Source: VAZQ01 sp035293945 (GTDB lineage: Bacteria; Pseudomonadota; Alphaproteobacteria; Rhizobiales; Xanthobacteraceae). Taken from it: 64,000 bases of DNA. Positions 1 through 8,829 of this stretch are shown here, piece after piece (position 1 is the first letter of the stretch; every line of letters starts with the position of its first letter). Location of the stretch: assembly GCA_035293945.1 (NCBI GenBank), contig DATGLV010000038.1:27327-91326 (forward strand), written 5' to 3'. Both the position numbers and the translations under genes were made by a program. The notes under the pieces are model-generated. The model was not told the origin of the DNA and did not search any database. It saw nothing but the letters and a program-made list of their open reading frames with translations.

Positions 1-1381
1 TTGCGTAGGTGATGTAGCGGGTCGTGAAGGCAATCACCAAAATCCAGATCGTCCCATAGACCGGCCGAAGGACCGGCACCCCGAGATAGACGTACAGGAT
101 GGCAAGGCCAAGCACGACGGTCGGGACCGCCAAGCTGATGAAGGTGAGGAAATCCACTGCCGTTGCACCGGGGGACTTCCAGCGGGCATTGTACCATGCG
201 ACCAGCGTGCTGAGCGCCATCGTGGCTGTCGCCACGATCGGAGCGACGAGGAGCGTGTTGAACAGGGCCTCGCGAAACTGATCCTTCTGCAGGACGTCGG
301 CAAAGTTGGCGAGCGTCATCCGGCCGAGCGCCTGGATCGAAGGCGTGGTCACGAACCGCTGCAGGCTCACCCAGAGAAGCGTTAGGACAGGCAGGGCGGT
401 GCTGAGCAGGACATAAAGTCCGATCAGCCCCAAAGCGAGGTACTTCCATCGGCCGAGCCGAGTCCGTGCCGGACGATAACCCCTGCCGCTGACCACGGCA
501 TAGCTTTCGGCTTTACGCACCATGCGCCGGTAGACGAGGATCAGGATGATGGCCAGCACCAGCAGCAAGATCGAATAGGAGCTGGCGAGCCCGAAATCAG
601 GTAACCCGTTCGCCGGGTGGGTGGCGAGGTAGATGCGCGTGCTGAACACATGGATGCCGGCATTCATGCCGAGAATGGCGGGGATCTGGAAATCCTCCAG
701 GCCATAAGCGAAGTAGTAGATAAAGGCTGCGAACAGGGCCGGCTTGAGCATCGGCAGCGCGATCAGACGCTGCGTCTGCAGCCAGTGCGCCCCCGACATG
801 TGCCCGGCTTCCTCCAGTGCGGGATCGAAGCTGCGGAATGCGCCCGCAATCATAAGGACCACAGAGGGCACCTGAGACAGCGCGCTGACGAAGATGATTC
901 CGCCGAGAGAGTAGATATTCAAAGGACCGAACCCATCCTCCGGCTGGTAGAAATTGCGTATCAGCAGATTGAGAAGCCCGACATTCGGGTTTGCCAGCAA
1001 CGACCAGCCGATTGCCTTGGCCATGGCCGGAATGGCGATCGGCAGCATGATAAGACCAAGGACGGCGTTTCGGCCCGGCAGGTCGGTGCGCTCGATCAGC
1101 CACACCAGAAGAGCCGCGATCGTGAGCGCGATCATAACCGTGGCGAATGCATAGATCAGGCTTCGTTGCAGCAGGACGTAAGTGTCAGCGGATCCGAGAA
1201 TCCGCACATAATTCGCCAGCGACCAGGCGCCGCCTTCGAGAGGCAATTGGTCGGCAGTGCTGTTGAAGGACGAAACGACGAGCAGGACAAGCGGCGGCAC
1301 GACCAGATAGGCCACGATTGCCGCGGGCAGAGCAAACAACACAAATCCGGCCGCGCCCGATCTGGCTGGTCCGCCCGGCAT
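1..1381 (-). CDS. Fe3+-type ABC transporter permease (partial, runs off the left edge)
   Basis: Inner-membrane permease of a binding-protein-dependent ABC importer of the Fe3+/polyamine (FbpB/AfuB-like) class. I read the frame directly on the minus strand from the ATG at 1381, which follows GGAGAG. It stays open for 460 codons to the window edge. Several long hydrophobic segments are visible. A cytoplasmic EAA-type loop (EEAGHMSGA... ending LPMLKP) lies near residues 183-205, and a second permease half starts around residue 290, so this is a fused two-domain permease. The binding protein lies 46 bases upstream on the same strand; an ATPase gene would be expected beyond the left edge. Fe3+ as substrate is inferred from family resemblance only. 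Confidence 0.85.
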   Translation of the reverse strand, partial: MPGGPARSGAAGFVLFALPAAIVAYLVVPPLVLLVVSSFNSTADQLPLEGGAWSLANYVRILGSADTYVLLQRSLIYAFATVMIALTIAALLVWLIERTDLPGRNAVLGLIMLPIAIPAMAKAIGWSLLANPNVGLLNLLIRNFYQPEDGFGPLNIYSLGGIIFVSALSQVPSVVLMIAGAFRSFDPALEEAGHMSGAHWLQTQRLIALPMLKPALFAAFIYYFAYGLEDFQIPAILGMNAGIHVFSTRIYLATHPANGLPDFGLASSYSILLLVLAIILILVYRRMVRKAESYAVVSGRGYRPARTRLGRWKYLALGLIGLYVLLSTALPVLTLLWVSLQRFVTTPSIQALGRMTLANFADVLQKDQFREALFNTLLVAPIVATATMALSTLVAWYNARWKSPGATAVDFLTFISLAVPTVVLGLAILYVYLGVPVLRPVYGTIWILVIAFTTRYITYA

Positions 1382-1427
1382 TATGGCCTCTCCACCGCGC
1401 AGGTCGCTGCCTCGATACCCGATACGC

Positions 1428-2471
1428 TCAATCCTTGCGCGTGCTCAGCACACCCCAGGTGTCGGTAATCTTGTTGGCCACATCGTCACGGGCGAGGATT
1501 TGATCGATGCTCTTCTCATAGATGATCGTCGCGCCGGCTGCCTGCACACGATCGTACAAGGTCGTGCCGGGCGTGATTGTGCCCACCGCGTAGTGGTCGC
1601 GCGCCTTCAAGCCTTCCGGAGACAAGAGCCAGCCCAAGAACAGCTTGGCCGCATTGGGATGCGCGGCGGCCCTCAATATTGCGCCGCCTCTTGCCTGCGC
1701 GAGCGATGGGCTCAAGAACAGGAAGTCGACCGGCGCGCCCTGGCGCTTGAGCTCTTCGATCGCCGCATAGGATCCGGTGCCCACATAGCCTTCGCCGGAT
1801 GAGAGCTTGACCATGGCTTCCGTGTTCCGGGTCGACCAGATCGGTTTCTGCGCCTTCAGTTTGTTGACGAAGTCCCAGAACTTGGCCTCGTCCCAAACTT
1901 TGTCCGATAGTAGATGCGCGATCTCGCCTCCGCGTGCGTCGAGGATGAGCCGGCGTTGCCAGCGCGGATTGAGCAAATCCTCGTAAGTCTTGGGTCGCGC
2001 AGCGGCCGGGACGAAGGCGCTGTTGTAGGCGAAGTTGGTGATGTGGTCGCCGAGCTTGAAGAAGCGGTCGTCGAAGAAGGTCTGCACCGGCTGCTCGGTT
2101 ATCTCGGCCGGATCTATCTTGAGCAGCAAGTCCTTCTCGACCATCGGGGCGGCACGGCTCGGATCGCTGCGGAACGCGTCGATGGTGACGTGTCCGGTCT
2201 TCGCCTCCAGCACCATCCGCGACGGCAGCACCGCGCCGGCAAGGCCGTTGAAGGTCACTTTGATGCCCGGATAGCGCTTCTGGAATTGCGCGACACCCTC
2301 CTTGCCGCCGACTTCCTCCTCGCGCTCGGTATTGAAGATGACCTCGCCTTCCTGCTTGGCGGCCGGATAGAGCTTTTGCAGCAGGTCCTCCCAGGGCGCG
2401 GCGCGCGCGGCTCCGCTACACAGGAAGGCGGTTGCGACAAGCGTGACGATCAAGCTCCATTGAACGCGCAC
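1428..2471 (-). CDS. ABC transporter extracellular solute-binding protein, Fe3+-type (FbpA-like)
   Basis: Periplasmic receptor that would deliver substrate to the permease encoded just downstream. It has 347 residues with an N-terminal signal peptide (hydrophobic to about residue 22, cleavage near ARA|AP) and a type 2 periplasmic-binding fold. Family-like segments include FNTEREEE near the N-terminus and WSTRNTEAMVKL and GWLLSPEG later. The start is GTG, chosen because AGGAGG stands a few bases upstream and the signal peptide begins there. The known family binds Fe3+ or other small anionic ligands. The tyrosine pair typical of classical ferric-binding proteins is not evident, so the ligand is open. 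Confidence 0.85.
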   Translation of the reverse strand: MRVQWSLIVTLVATAFLCSGAARAAPWEDLLQKLYPAAKQEGEVIFNTEREEEVGGKEGVAQFQKRYPGIKVTFNGLAGAVLPSRMVLEAKTGHVTIDAFRSDPSRAAPMVEKDLLLKIDPAEITEQPVQTFFDDRFFKLGDHITNFAYNSAFVPAAARPKTYEDLLNPRWQRRLILDARGGEIAHLLSDKVWDEAKFWDFVNKLKAQKPIWSTRNTEAMVKLSSGEGYVGTGSYAAIEELKRQGAPVDFLFLSPSLAQARGGAILRAAAHPNAAKLFLGWLLSPEGLKARDHYAVGTITPGTTLYDRVQAAGATIIYEKSIDQILARDDVANKITDTWGVLSTRKD

Positions 2472-2596
2472 AGTTTCCTCCTTCGCCGTCCGGAGCGTAT
2501 TCGCTCACTTTCTCTCCTACGCTCGCGCAAATTCCCATTACGGGTCGTGCGCCGGACTTCCTTGCCTTCCCCGACACTGCAGAGATCGCGCGGCTT

Positions 2597-3637
2597 TCAG
2601 TATTCCAGCCGCTCTGCCACCGGCAGCACCCGTTTGTAGTCAGCCACGCGATTTTGGTCCTGCATCAACTCCGCATAGGCTTCCCTCACCAAGTCAAGCG
2701 CACACACCTCCTTGATGGCGGGCACATCGTAATTGAGATCGCCGACCGCATCCTCCTCGCGCAGCAGATCCTCGAAGCCGGTGGGGAGCCCATCGAGCGG
2801 AAACGGCATCGCCTCGATGCGCCGCGGATCGTCACACGTCACCTTGACGCCCTTCTCCTCTGGGTCCGGGCTCTGGTACCGCAGCCGTCGCTCCAATTGG
2901 CAGACGTAGTCGAAATTCTTCGGCTGCTCCCGCATCAGCCAATAGGAGCGGATCATGCCCTTGAGAAAGCTCTTCACCCATTCGGGCCTCTCTTCCAGGA
3001 TCCTGCCGGTTGCCGCGATGATTCGTTCCGGCCTCCCGTTGGGATATTGCTGCTTCAGGGTGATGAGGGGATTGAATCCGTCCTTCTTCAGGTCGTCCAC
3101 CTCGAAGCTCGAAACCGGACAGCAGGCCACTTTCCCGGAACGCAGCGCCTCAATGTGGATCGGGTGGAAGATCCCGCGCACCATCTCCACGTCGCGCTCC
3201 GGGTCGAGCTGCGACTTCCGCAGCCACAGCGAGATCGCCCAATGCTTGTTGCTGCCGAAATCGCTGATGCCGATGCGTCTGCCCTTCAGGTCCGCGATCG
3301 ATCTCACATCCGGGGCCGCCATCCACACGTGGATGTGCTGGTTTCGCCAGCCGGCGATAATGTAGAGGTCGGCGCCCTTGGAACGCTGATAGAAGACCGT
3401 CCGGGTCTGCACGTCGAGCGCGATGTCGATGGATTTCTCCTTCATGGCCTGCGCGATGCCGAGCTTCTCCAGCCCGAACGGAACCATGGAGTCGCGGAGG
3501 ATCTCATACGCCGGCAAGCGATCCTCGGTGCGTAAGCCCTCGTCGTAGAAGTAGTTCATCTCATGCGCGGCCATGATCGGCATGAGATGCAGCACGTGGT
3601 AACAAGTCGGCGCCATCCGCAGTTTCCCGCCCAGCAT
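2597..3637 (-). CDS. NMT1/SsuA-like substrate-binding-fold protein
   Basis: A 346-residue protein with the type 2 periplasmic-binding fold, resembling NMT1/THI5-like and SsuA-like proteins. The segment SIADLKGRRIGISDFGS near residues 115-131 is the typical ADLKGKxIG hinge region. I chose the ATG at 3637 because GGAGAG precedes it; an upstream in-frame ATG at 3688 lacks such a site. No signal peptide is visible, so it may be cytoplasmic, lipid-anchored by other means or an enzyme of this fold. It lies upstream of the Fe3+-type importer on the same strand, but a 125-base gap makes co-transcription uncertain. The ligand is unknown. Confidence 0.75.
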   Translation of the reverse strand: MLGGKLRMAPTCYHVLHLMPIMAAHEMNYFYDEGLRTEDRLPAYEILRDSMVPFGLEKLGIAQAMKEKSIDIALDVQTRTVFYQRSKGADLYIIAGWRNQHIHVWMAAPDVRSIADLKGRRIGISDFGSNKHWAISLWLRKSQLDPERDVEMVRGIFHPIHIEALRSGKVACCPVSSFEVDDLKKDGFNPLITLKQQYPNGRPERIIAATGRILEERPEWVKSFLKGMIRSYWLMREQPKNFDYVCQLERRLRYQSPDPEEKGVKVTCDDPRRIEAMPFPLDGLPTGFEDLLREEDAVGDLNYDVPAIKEVCALDLVREAYAELMQDQNRVADYKRVLPVAERLEY

Positions 3638-3843
3638 TGTCTCTCCTTTCGAGCGCACCCACAGGCGAAGCTCACGCAGCATTCGCATAACGATCCCGGC
3701 ACACTACCACGACCCAGGTCAGGTGGTAGCGGCTGCACGTGCCGGCGTCGCAGCGCCCGCGGCCGCTTGGACAAGCCGCCGCGGTCGCAAATTGCCCTTG
3801 GGGCTGCTATGGCGTGTCGTGAGGGTGCGGCATCGAGGCAGCC

Positions 3844-4833
3844 ATGGAGAACGTGGACAACATTTCGCGGCGCGGATTTTTGCGTCTGGCAAGCGTCGCC
3901 GGCGCACTCCCGATCTGGACGCGCCTTGCACGGGCGCAGGCCTATCCATCGCGGCCGGTGCACCTGATCTCGAGCTTCGCAGCCGGCGGCCCGAATGATC
4001 TTCTCGCGCGCCTGATCGGCCAGTGGCTTTCAGAGCGGCTCGGCGAGCCCTTCATCATCGACAACCATCCGGGTGCCGGCGGCATGATTGGCACCGAGCT
4101 TGCCGCGAAATCGACGCCCGACGGGTATACGCTGCTGATGGTCGCGCCCGCCAATGTGGTCAACGTGACGCTGTACAAGAAGCCTGGCTTCAATTTCCTG
4201 CGCGACATCGCACCGGTCGGTGGCCTCACGCGCGTCCCGAGCGTCATGGAGGTGAACCCATCATTTCCGGCCAAGACGGTCGGCGAGTTCATCGCCTATG
4301 CCAAGGCCAATCCGGGCAAGATCAACATGGCATCGGGCGGCAATGGAAGTGCCGCCCACGTTGCGGGCGAGTTGTTCAAGATCATGACCGGCATCGATAT
4401 GGTGCACGTGGCCTATCGAGGCCTCGCGCCCGCGCTCACCGATCTGCTCGCCGGCCAGGTGCAGGTGATATTCGACAGCGTGCCCAACTCGATCGGCTAT
4501 ATCCGCTCGGGACAGCTGCGCGCGCTGGGCACCACGACACCGACGCGCCTCGACGCGCTGCCGGATACCCCGACAGTCAGCGAGACCGTTCCGGGCTACG
4601 AGGCGAGCGCGCTGGCGGGGGTCGGCGCGCCGCGGGAAACTCCGGACACCGTCATTCTCACGATCAACCGGTCCATCAACGCGGCGCTTGCCGATCCGGC
4701 CATGCAGGCCCGCTTGGCCGAGCTTGGCGGCACCCCGATCCCGGGATCACCACAGGATTACGGAAGGCTGCTGGCGGCCGAGATCGACAAATGGGCCAAG
4801 GTGATTCGCGCCGCCAACATCAAGCTCGATTAA
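3844..4833 (+). CDS. Bug/TctC-family tripartite tricarboxylate transporter receptor
   Basis: Exported solute receptor of the tripartite tricarboxylate transporter (TTT) class, 329 residues. It begins with a Tat-like leader (SRRGFLRLA, residues 8-16) and a probable cleavage after ARAQA. Family hallmarks are YPSRPVHLI right after the leader, PGAGGMIGT near residue 75, and AHVAGELFK with VAYRG around residues 170-195. No TctA/TctB membrane genes are adjacent, so it is an orphan receptor, which is common in this family. Such receptors bind carboxylates, often aromatic or dicarboxylic acids; the ligand here is unknown. It is divergent from the NMT1-like gene. Confidence 0.88.
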   Translation: MENVDNISRRGFLRLASVAGALPIWTRLARAQAYPSRPVHLISSFAAGGPNDLLARLIGQWLSERLGEPFIIDNHPGAGGMIGTELAAKSTPDGYTLLMVAPANVVNVTLYKKPGFNFLRDIAPVGGLTRVPSVMEVNPSFPAKTVGEFIAYAKANPGKINMASGGNGSAAHVAGELFKIMTGIDMVHVAYRGLAPALTDLLAGQVQVIFDSVPNSIGYIRSGQLRALGTTTPTRLDALPDTPTVSETVPGYEASALAGVGAPRETPDTVILTINRSINAALADPAMQARLAELGGTPIPGSPQDYGRLLAAEIDKWAKVIRAANIKLD

Positions 4834-4848
4834 CGGTCGAGCCTACGA

Positions 4849-5820
4849 TCACCGCAGCGTTTTGGCGACCTCGGCGTCGATCGGATACGGCTCTTTCCAC
4901 CATTCCGCTGCCGCGGTTCCACCGTTCTTGGCTAGCGACCTCACCCACAGGCGCGAGCTCGACTTGCTTGGTCCCGGAATGAAGATGATGCCGCGGCGGA
5001 TCGCCTCCACATAGCGGATCTCGTCGAGCGAGGAGCCGCCCGCGAAGTTGACCTCGGGACCGAACGTGCGCACCGCCCAGAAGCGGTGGCAATTGCGCGA
5101 CTCAAACGACGCCTGATTGGTGATCTCTATGCCGATGTTCTCGAGGCCGACCGCTTCCACGATCTCGCGCAGTTGCTTGTCGCCGGTTGCCTTCTCGCCG
5201 TAGTCGCCGATCGCTTCCCGCACCACGCGGTTCTCCAGGAAGACCTGCTCGCAACCCGAAGCGAGCAGCTCTTTCATGTCGGCGATGATGGTATCGACGT
5301 TAAGCAGTCCGCCCCCGGCGCGCGCGCGGTCCCCCTCCTGATGTTTCTGGCCGACCTCTCCCCAGAGCTTGAAGCCGAGCTCGCGTGCGAGCGCCGTATA
5401 TTTGACCTGGTCCTCGTCTGCCTTCCGTTCCCGCGCCGGATCGTCGAGGCGCACCGCCTTGGTGTCGATCTGACAATGGGTGAACCCCATGTCGCGGGCC
5501 TTGCGCAGCAGTTCATCGGCCTTGCCCTGATAGTATGCGATTGCGAAGATCGGGTCGTCCAGGCCGACATTGAGATTGAAGTCGCGGTAGAGCTTTACAC
5601 GCTCTTCGACGACCCGGGCCGGCATCATCAGCAGTGCCGGCACGAATTTCACGCTGTCCGCATACGCGCCCCAGATGTCCAGCATGCTGCGCAGCCATTC
5701 GACCGACTCGCCTTCGTCCCCGATGGTCGTCTTGCCTTGGCGGCGTGGCTTTGTGCTGCGCGGCGCGAGCTCGAGAAAATCGAAGAAGCGGGCGTCGTTG
5801 GTTTTCACTGGCACATTCAC
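4849..5820 (-). CDS. ComA-like phosphosulfolactate synthase family protein
   Basis: TIM-barrel protein of the phosphosulfolactate synthase (ComA/HSA32) family, 323 residues against about 250 in archaeal ComA. Visible family segments are PRSTKPRRQGKT (residues 20-31), DSVKF (55-59), KLYRDFNLNV followed by a glycine-containing strand (about 77-86), and GEVGQKH (154-160). ComA joins sulfite to phosphoenolpyruvate at the start of archaeal coenzyme M synthesis; a relative serves bacterial coenzyme M synthesis in Xanthobacter autotrophicus Py2. No other coenzyme M gene is seen here. The start is GTG at 5820 after GGGAGG; a second GTG lies two codons downstream. Its 3' end converges with the Bug receptor gene. 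Confidence 0.8.
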   Translation of the reverse strand: MNVPVKTNDARFFDFLELAPRSTKPRRQGKTTIGDEGESVEWLRSMLDIWGAYADSVKFVPALLMMPARVVEERVKLYRDFNLNVGLDDPIFAIAYYQGKADELLRKARDMGFTHCQIDTKAVRLDDPARERKADEDQVKYTALARELGFKLWGEVGQKHQEGDRARAGGGLLNVDTIIADMKELLASGCEQVFLENRVVREAIGDYGEKATGDKQLREIVEAVGLENIGIEITNQASFESRNCHRFWAVRTFGPEVNFAGGSSLDEIRYVEAIRRGIIFIPGPSKSSSRLWVRSLAKNGGTAAAEWWKEPYPIDAEVAKTLR

Positions 5821-6018
5821 GTGTGCGCCCTCCCGGAAAGCTATCTCGCGATTTTGTATCGGAAAATCGTAGACAATTTCCCCCGGCGGTCAATGACCTT
5901 GCGCCATGCCGGACCTTCGGGCATCGGCAAAGCGCGCGCCAGACGGCGAAGGGTGAGACGCGAGAGGTTGACTCAACCGCGCCTTGCGGGTTGGTCACGC
6001 CGTTCCCGGCCCGCGCTC

Positions 6019-6438
6019 TCACACGCCGCCAGGTGTGACGTAACAGAGCGGCTGTCGGCTGCTGCTCAGGAACAAGATGCCGTGGCCGGTCGGGTTGCCG
6101 GAATCCCATTTCATTTTCGAGTTGGGCACATCGATCCGGGTGCCATTCGGAATGACCCCCTTCCCGTCGGTTATCACGGCAACGTAATGGTCGCCGTTCA
6201 CCTCGAATGTGTCGGCCTCGTAGGCATCGGCTTCACCGCAGCACGACAGATAGGGATTGTCCGGTTGCATCAATCCCTTGAACCACTGGCGGATCTGGAC
6301 AGGCGAATTGGCCCATTGGCCGTTGTCGCGCGCCTGTACGGGTGCAGATAGTCCAGCCAGCGTGATTGCAATCGCCCAGATCCAAATACTGGTGCAGACA
6401 TTTTGGGGTTTAGGTTGCTCCGCCATCATCATTCCCAT
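6019..6438 (-). CDS. Conserved hypothetical exported protein
   Basis: About 139 residues with an N-terminal hydrophobic stretch (WIWAIAITLAGLSAP) and a likely signal cleavage near VQA|RD. The mature part carries a double-cysteine motif (SCCGEADAYEAD) and an H-G-I-L-F-L segment followed by a late cysteine. It matches the type of short secreted proteins widely conserved in Bradyrhizobium-like genomes, but no function is known to me. The start is uncertain: ATG at 6438 is given, while a GTG at 6444 lies five bases after a GGAGG and could be used instead. Confidence 0.7.
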   Translation of the reverse strand: MGMMMAEQPKPQNVCTSIWIWAIAITLAGLSAPVQARDNGQWANSPVQIRQWFKGLMQPDNPYLSCCGEADAYEADTFEVNGDHYVAVITDGKGVIPNGTRIDVPNSKMKWDSGNPTGHGILFLSSSRQPLCYVTPGGV

Positions 6439-6577
6439 AGGCACGCGATCCTCCGGCCGCACGCGCTCACCTCGACGTCCCTGCGGGATGACGAGGCGCC
6501 GCGGCCAAAGTCAGCGCTGGAAGCGTTTGCTGAACCAGCCGCTAATGCTGGCCGTGGCCCGTTGTCTGGTCCGACGA

Positions 6578-7003
6578 TCACGGATGCAGGTGCTGCAAGA
6601 TCTTGTCTCTCACCTGCGGATCGTTCTGCGCGACCACCATGATCTGGGTGTACTCGTCGACCGACAGGCCTTGGTCGGTCACGGCTTTCACCAGCTCGTT
6701 GTTCGCCTCATCGACAAGCCGTTGCTTGTCGCCGTCATCCGCGGTCGCCAAGCGCTGCTCGTAGTCCTGCTTGATGCCGGCAACGCGTTGAAGCGCGGCC
6801 GCCGCAGCACCGAGCTTCTCGTCCGAGATGTTTGCCGGCGATTGCGCCTGAGGCTGGGACGGAGACTGCATCTGTGATTGCTGCGATTGCGTTTGCAGTG
6901 TCTGCGCGTTCGCGGCGAACGCGAGGCAGGTCGCGGCAAATACCGTCGCCCCTAGCCGCGACAACGTTCGCACGTGAACTGCTGGTACATGACGTACTGG
7001 CAT
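6578..7003 (-). CDS. DUF4168 domain-containing exported protein
   Basis: A 141-residue exported protein with signal peptide (hydrophobic about residues 18-32, cleavage near ANA|QT), a glutamine/serine-rich linker, then a C-terminal helical DUF4168 domain (from ISDEKLGAAAAALQRV to the end). Known members are small periplasmic proteins of unknown function. The ATG at 7003 is chosen because GGAGG stands eight bases upstream. A perfect EcfG-type promoter (7049-7073) lies upstream, suggesting general-stress control. Confidence 0.82.
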   Translation of the reverse strand: MPVRHVPAVHVRTLSRLGATVFAATCLAFAANAQTLQTQSQQSQMQSPSQPQAQSPANISDEKLGAAAAALQRVAGIKQDYEQRLATADDGDKQRLVDEANNELVKAVTDQGLSVDEYTQIMVVAQNDPQVRDKILQHLHP

Positions 7004-7048
7004 GTATAGACCTCCATTGCGGTGGGCCAGAGAACCCACTCTGGGCCG

Positions 7049-7073
7049 AACGGCTCAACATGAAGCCTGTTCC
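7049..7073 (-). promoter_or_regulatory. EcfG-type general stress promoter for the DUF4168 gene
   Basis: On the minus strand GGAAC (7073-7069) is followed after exactly 16 bases by CGTT (7052-7049). This matches the alphaproteobacterial EcfG sigma-factor consensus GGAAC-N16/17-CGTT. It stands about 45 bases upstream of the DUF4168 start codon, a sensible distance. Confidence 0.65.
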
Positions 7074-7144
7074 CCCCAATGGGGAAACCCCTGCCATGTG
7101 CAGGGGTCATGCGGCGGTCGGAGGTTCGCTACGCGACGCAGCCG

Positions 7145-7453
7145 TCAACAGGGACGGCAAATTTTCAGGTCGCCAATCGGATCTTGATTGCGCTGCGCCT
7201 GACCGCTGGTGCTCTCACCCGTGTTCCCTTGATCGGATCCTTGCGTCGGTTGGTTCGGCTCCATGCCCGATCGCTCCTTGTTGGCAAGGGCGGGTGGTAA
7301 ATCGCTCATTTTGGGCTGCCGGTGGCCGACAGGGCCGTGATGCTTGGGTGCGCTCGCGGCAATGGACTGCGACTCCGTAGCCTGCTGCGCGGCGGCGCCG
7401 GCGGTTGCCACTACCGCCGCAATACCCAGCGCTACTGCTGTGAGTGCCTGCAT
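7145..7453 (-). CDS. Small exported low-complexity protein
   Basis: A 102-residue protein with a signal peptide (MQALTAVALGIAAVVATAG, cleavage near AAA|QQ). The mature part is polar and probably disordered, rich in Q, S, P, N and H, and ends with a cysteine-containing tail. The start at 7453 is fixed by TAGGAGGAGG just upstream; longer versions of the frame have no such site. It lies 64 bases downstream of another small gene on the same strand and may be co-transcribed from the stress promoter at 7769-7794. Function unknown. Confidence 0.65.
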   Translation of the reverse strand: MQALTAVALGIAAVVATAGAAAQQATESQSIAASAPKHHGPVGHRQPKMSDLPPALANKERSGMEPNQPTQGSDQGNTGESTSGQAQRNQDPIGDLKICRPC

Positions 7454-7517
7454 TTTGCGACCTCCTCCTAATTCGAGGTTGAGGTGGCATTCTCCGCCCG
7501 GCAGGCGGACGGTTGCT

Positions 7518-7742
7518 TCAGGAGCACCCGCGCTGGGCGTGCTCCGGACCGTCCGCGGGCACCAAGGCGGGCGTCTCATGATTGAGAGTGGTGGCGAGAT
7601 CATTGAGCTCCGCCACTGCCAGGAGCATCCGCATCTCTTCTGCCAGGGCGTCGATTTCTGCCGCTATTCGCTGCTCGCTGCTCGCATGCGACAACCGCCG
7701 TAGCGCATCGACATGTCGGTGAAGATAGGGTGCATCAAGCAC
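7518..7742 (-). CDS. Small hypothetical protein, probably stress-induced
   Basis: A 74-residue soluble protein with a central amphipathic helical part (EQRIAAEIDALAEEMRMLLAV). No family is recognised. The start is a GTG at 7742 preceded by AAAGGAG at good spacing; an upstream ATG at 7856 lacks a site. Directly upstream lies a perfect EcfG-type promoter, which supports this being a real gene. The exported 102-residue protein follows on the same strand. Confidence 0.55.
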   Translation of the reverse strand: MLDAPYLHRHVDALRRLSHASSEQRIAAEIDALAEEMRMLLAVAELNDLATTLNHETPALVPADGPEHAQRGCS

Positions 7743-7768
7743 TGCGGGTGCTCCTTTATTGACAGGGT

Positions 7769-7794
7769 AACGGCGTGGGACCTTCGCCGGTTCC
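7769..7794 (-). promoter_or_regulatory. EcfG-type general stress promoter for two small genes
   Basis: GGAAC (7794-7790) and CGTT (7772-7769) on the minus strand are separated by exactly 17 bases, matching the EcfG consensus. It stands 26 bases upstream of the GTG start at 7742 and probably drives that gene and the exported protein after it. Confidence 0.65.
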
Positions 7795-7908
7795 ACTCCG
7801 GCGCAGGGGTCCACCATCCCCAAACGGCTGCGCGGCGGCCGGACGAGCGTGTACAATTGCTCCGCTGCCGGAGGGCGACCGGCTAACGGCAGCTTCGGGA
7901 GGAGGGCT

Positions 7909-8808
7909 ATGCGGAGCTTGCTTGGCGCGATCGCGCTCCCAGCGGTGCTTTGGGCATCGATGGGCGACGCGCAGGTGTTCGATTACGGAAAATACCCTGA
8001 CCTGCACGGTCAGTGGGTCCGCTGGGGCCCTTCCGGCGCCGACTTGAAGGGGCCGTTGGTGCGGAATGGACCTCCCGGGTTCAACCCCACCCGATTTGAT
8101 CCCTCCAAGCCCCCTGGTCTCGCCCAACGGCCGCCGTTGACGCCCGAATACGAGGCGATGTTCGAGGCCAACATGAAGGACCAGCGCGAAGGCGGGCAGG
8201 GTGCCACCCCGACCTTCACCTGCCTTTCGCCCGGCATGCCGCGCGCGACCAACGGTTATGGCGAGTACGAATTCGTGGTGACGCCCGGGACGACCCACGT
8301 CCTGGTGCAGCACATTAACGACTATCGACGGATCTTCACCGACGGACGCGACTTTCCGGCGAACCTGGAGCCGTCTTTCATGGGCTACTCGATCGGCCGG
8401 TGGGTCGATGCCAAGGGGAGCGGTCGCTACGATCTGCTCGAGGTCGAGACCCGCGGTCCGTTCAAGAGCCCGCGCAGCTTCGACAGCAGCGGCGCCCTGC
8501 TGCACGCCGACGGTCAGACTATCGTCAAGGAGAGGATCTACCTCGATGAAGCCAGCCCGGACCTTCTCCACAATGATGTCACGGTGATCGATCACGCGCT
8601 GACACGCCCCTGGACCGTTCATAAGACGTACGGCCGCGAACCTGAAGCGCAGCCGGTCTGGGCCGAGATCAATTGCGGCGAGTCCAACAATCACATAAAG
8701 ATCGGCAACGAGGGTTACATGCTGAGCGCCGATGGCTACCTCATGCCGGCCAAGAAGGATCAGCCGCCGCCCGACTTGCGCTATTTCAAGCAGGTGCAAA
8801 AGAAGTGA
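7909..8808 (+). CDS. Conserved hypothetical exported protein
   Basis: A 299-residue protein with a signal peptide (LLGAIALPAVLWASMGDA|Q). The mature part begins VFDYGKYPDLHGQW and contains many aromatic and proline residues; a segment GEYEFVVTPGTTHVLVQH around residue 140 and a later IYLDEASPDLLHNDVTVID suggest a beta-rich fold. Similar proteins are common in soil alphaproteobacteria, without a known function. The ATG at 7909 follows GGGAGGAGGG closely. The gene ends in an eight-base tandem repeat that carries further stop codons, and converges with a decarboxylase-fold gene. Confidence 0.75.
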   Translation: MRSLLGAIALPAVLWASMGDAQVFDYGKYPDLHGQWVRWGPSGADLKGPLVRNGPPGFNPTRFDPSKPPGLAQRPPLTPEYEAMFEANMKDQREGGQGATPTFTCLSPGMPRATNGYGEYEFVVTPGTTHVLVQHINDYRRIFTDGRDFPANLEPSFMGYSIGRWVDAKGSGRYDLLEVETRGPFKSPRSFDSSGALLHADGQTIVKERIYLDEASPDLLHNDVTVIDHALTRPWTVHKTYGREPEAQPVWAEINCGESNNHIKIGNEGYMLSADGYLMPAKKDQPPPDLRYFKQVQKK

Positions 8809-8829
8809 GCTAGTGAGCTAGTGAGCTAA
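8803..8829. repeat. Tandem 8-base repeat at the end of a gene
   Basis: The unit GTGAGCTA occurs three times head to tail immediately around and after the stop codon at 8806-8808. Each unit contains TGA and TAG in different frames, so read-through would stop quickly. It leads directly into the palindromic element at 8829. Confidence 0.6.

Noticed and set aside
7081..7107. A hairpin with ACCCCTG/CAGGGGT stem between two small genes
   Set aside because: It overlaps the upstream side of a promoter and has no T-run, so I do not call it a terminator.
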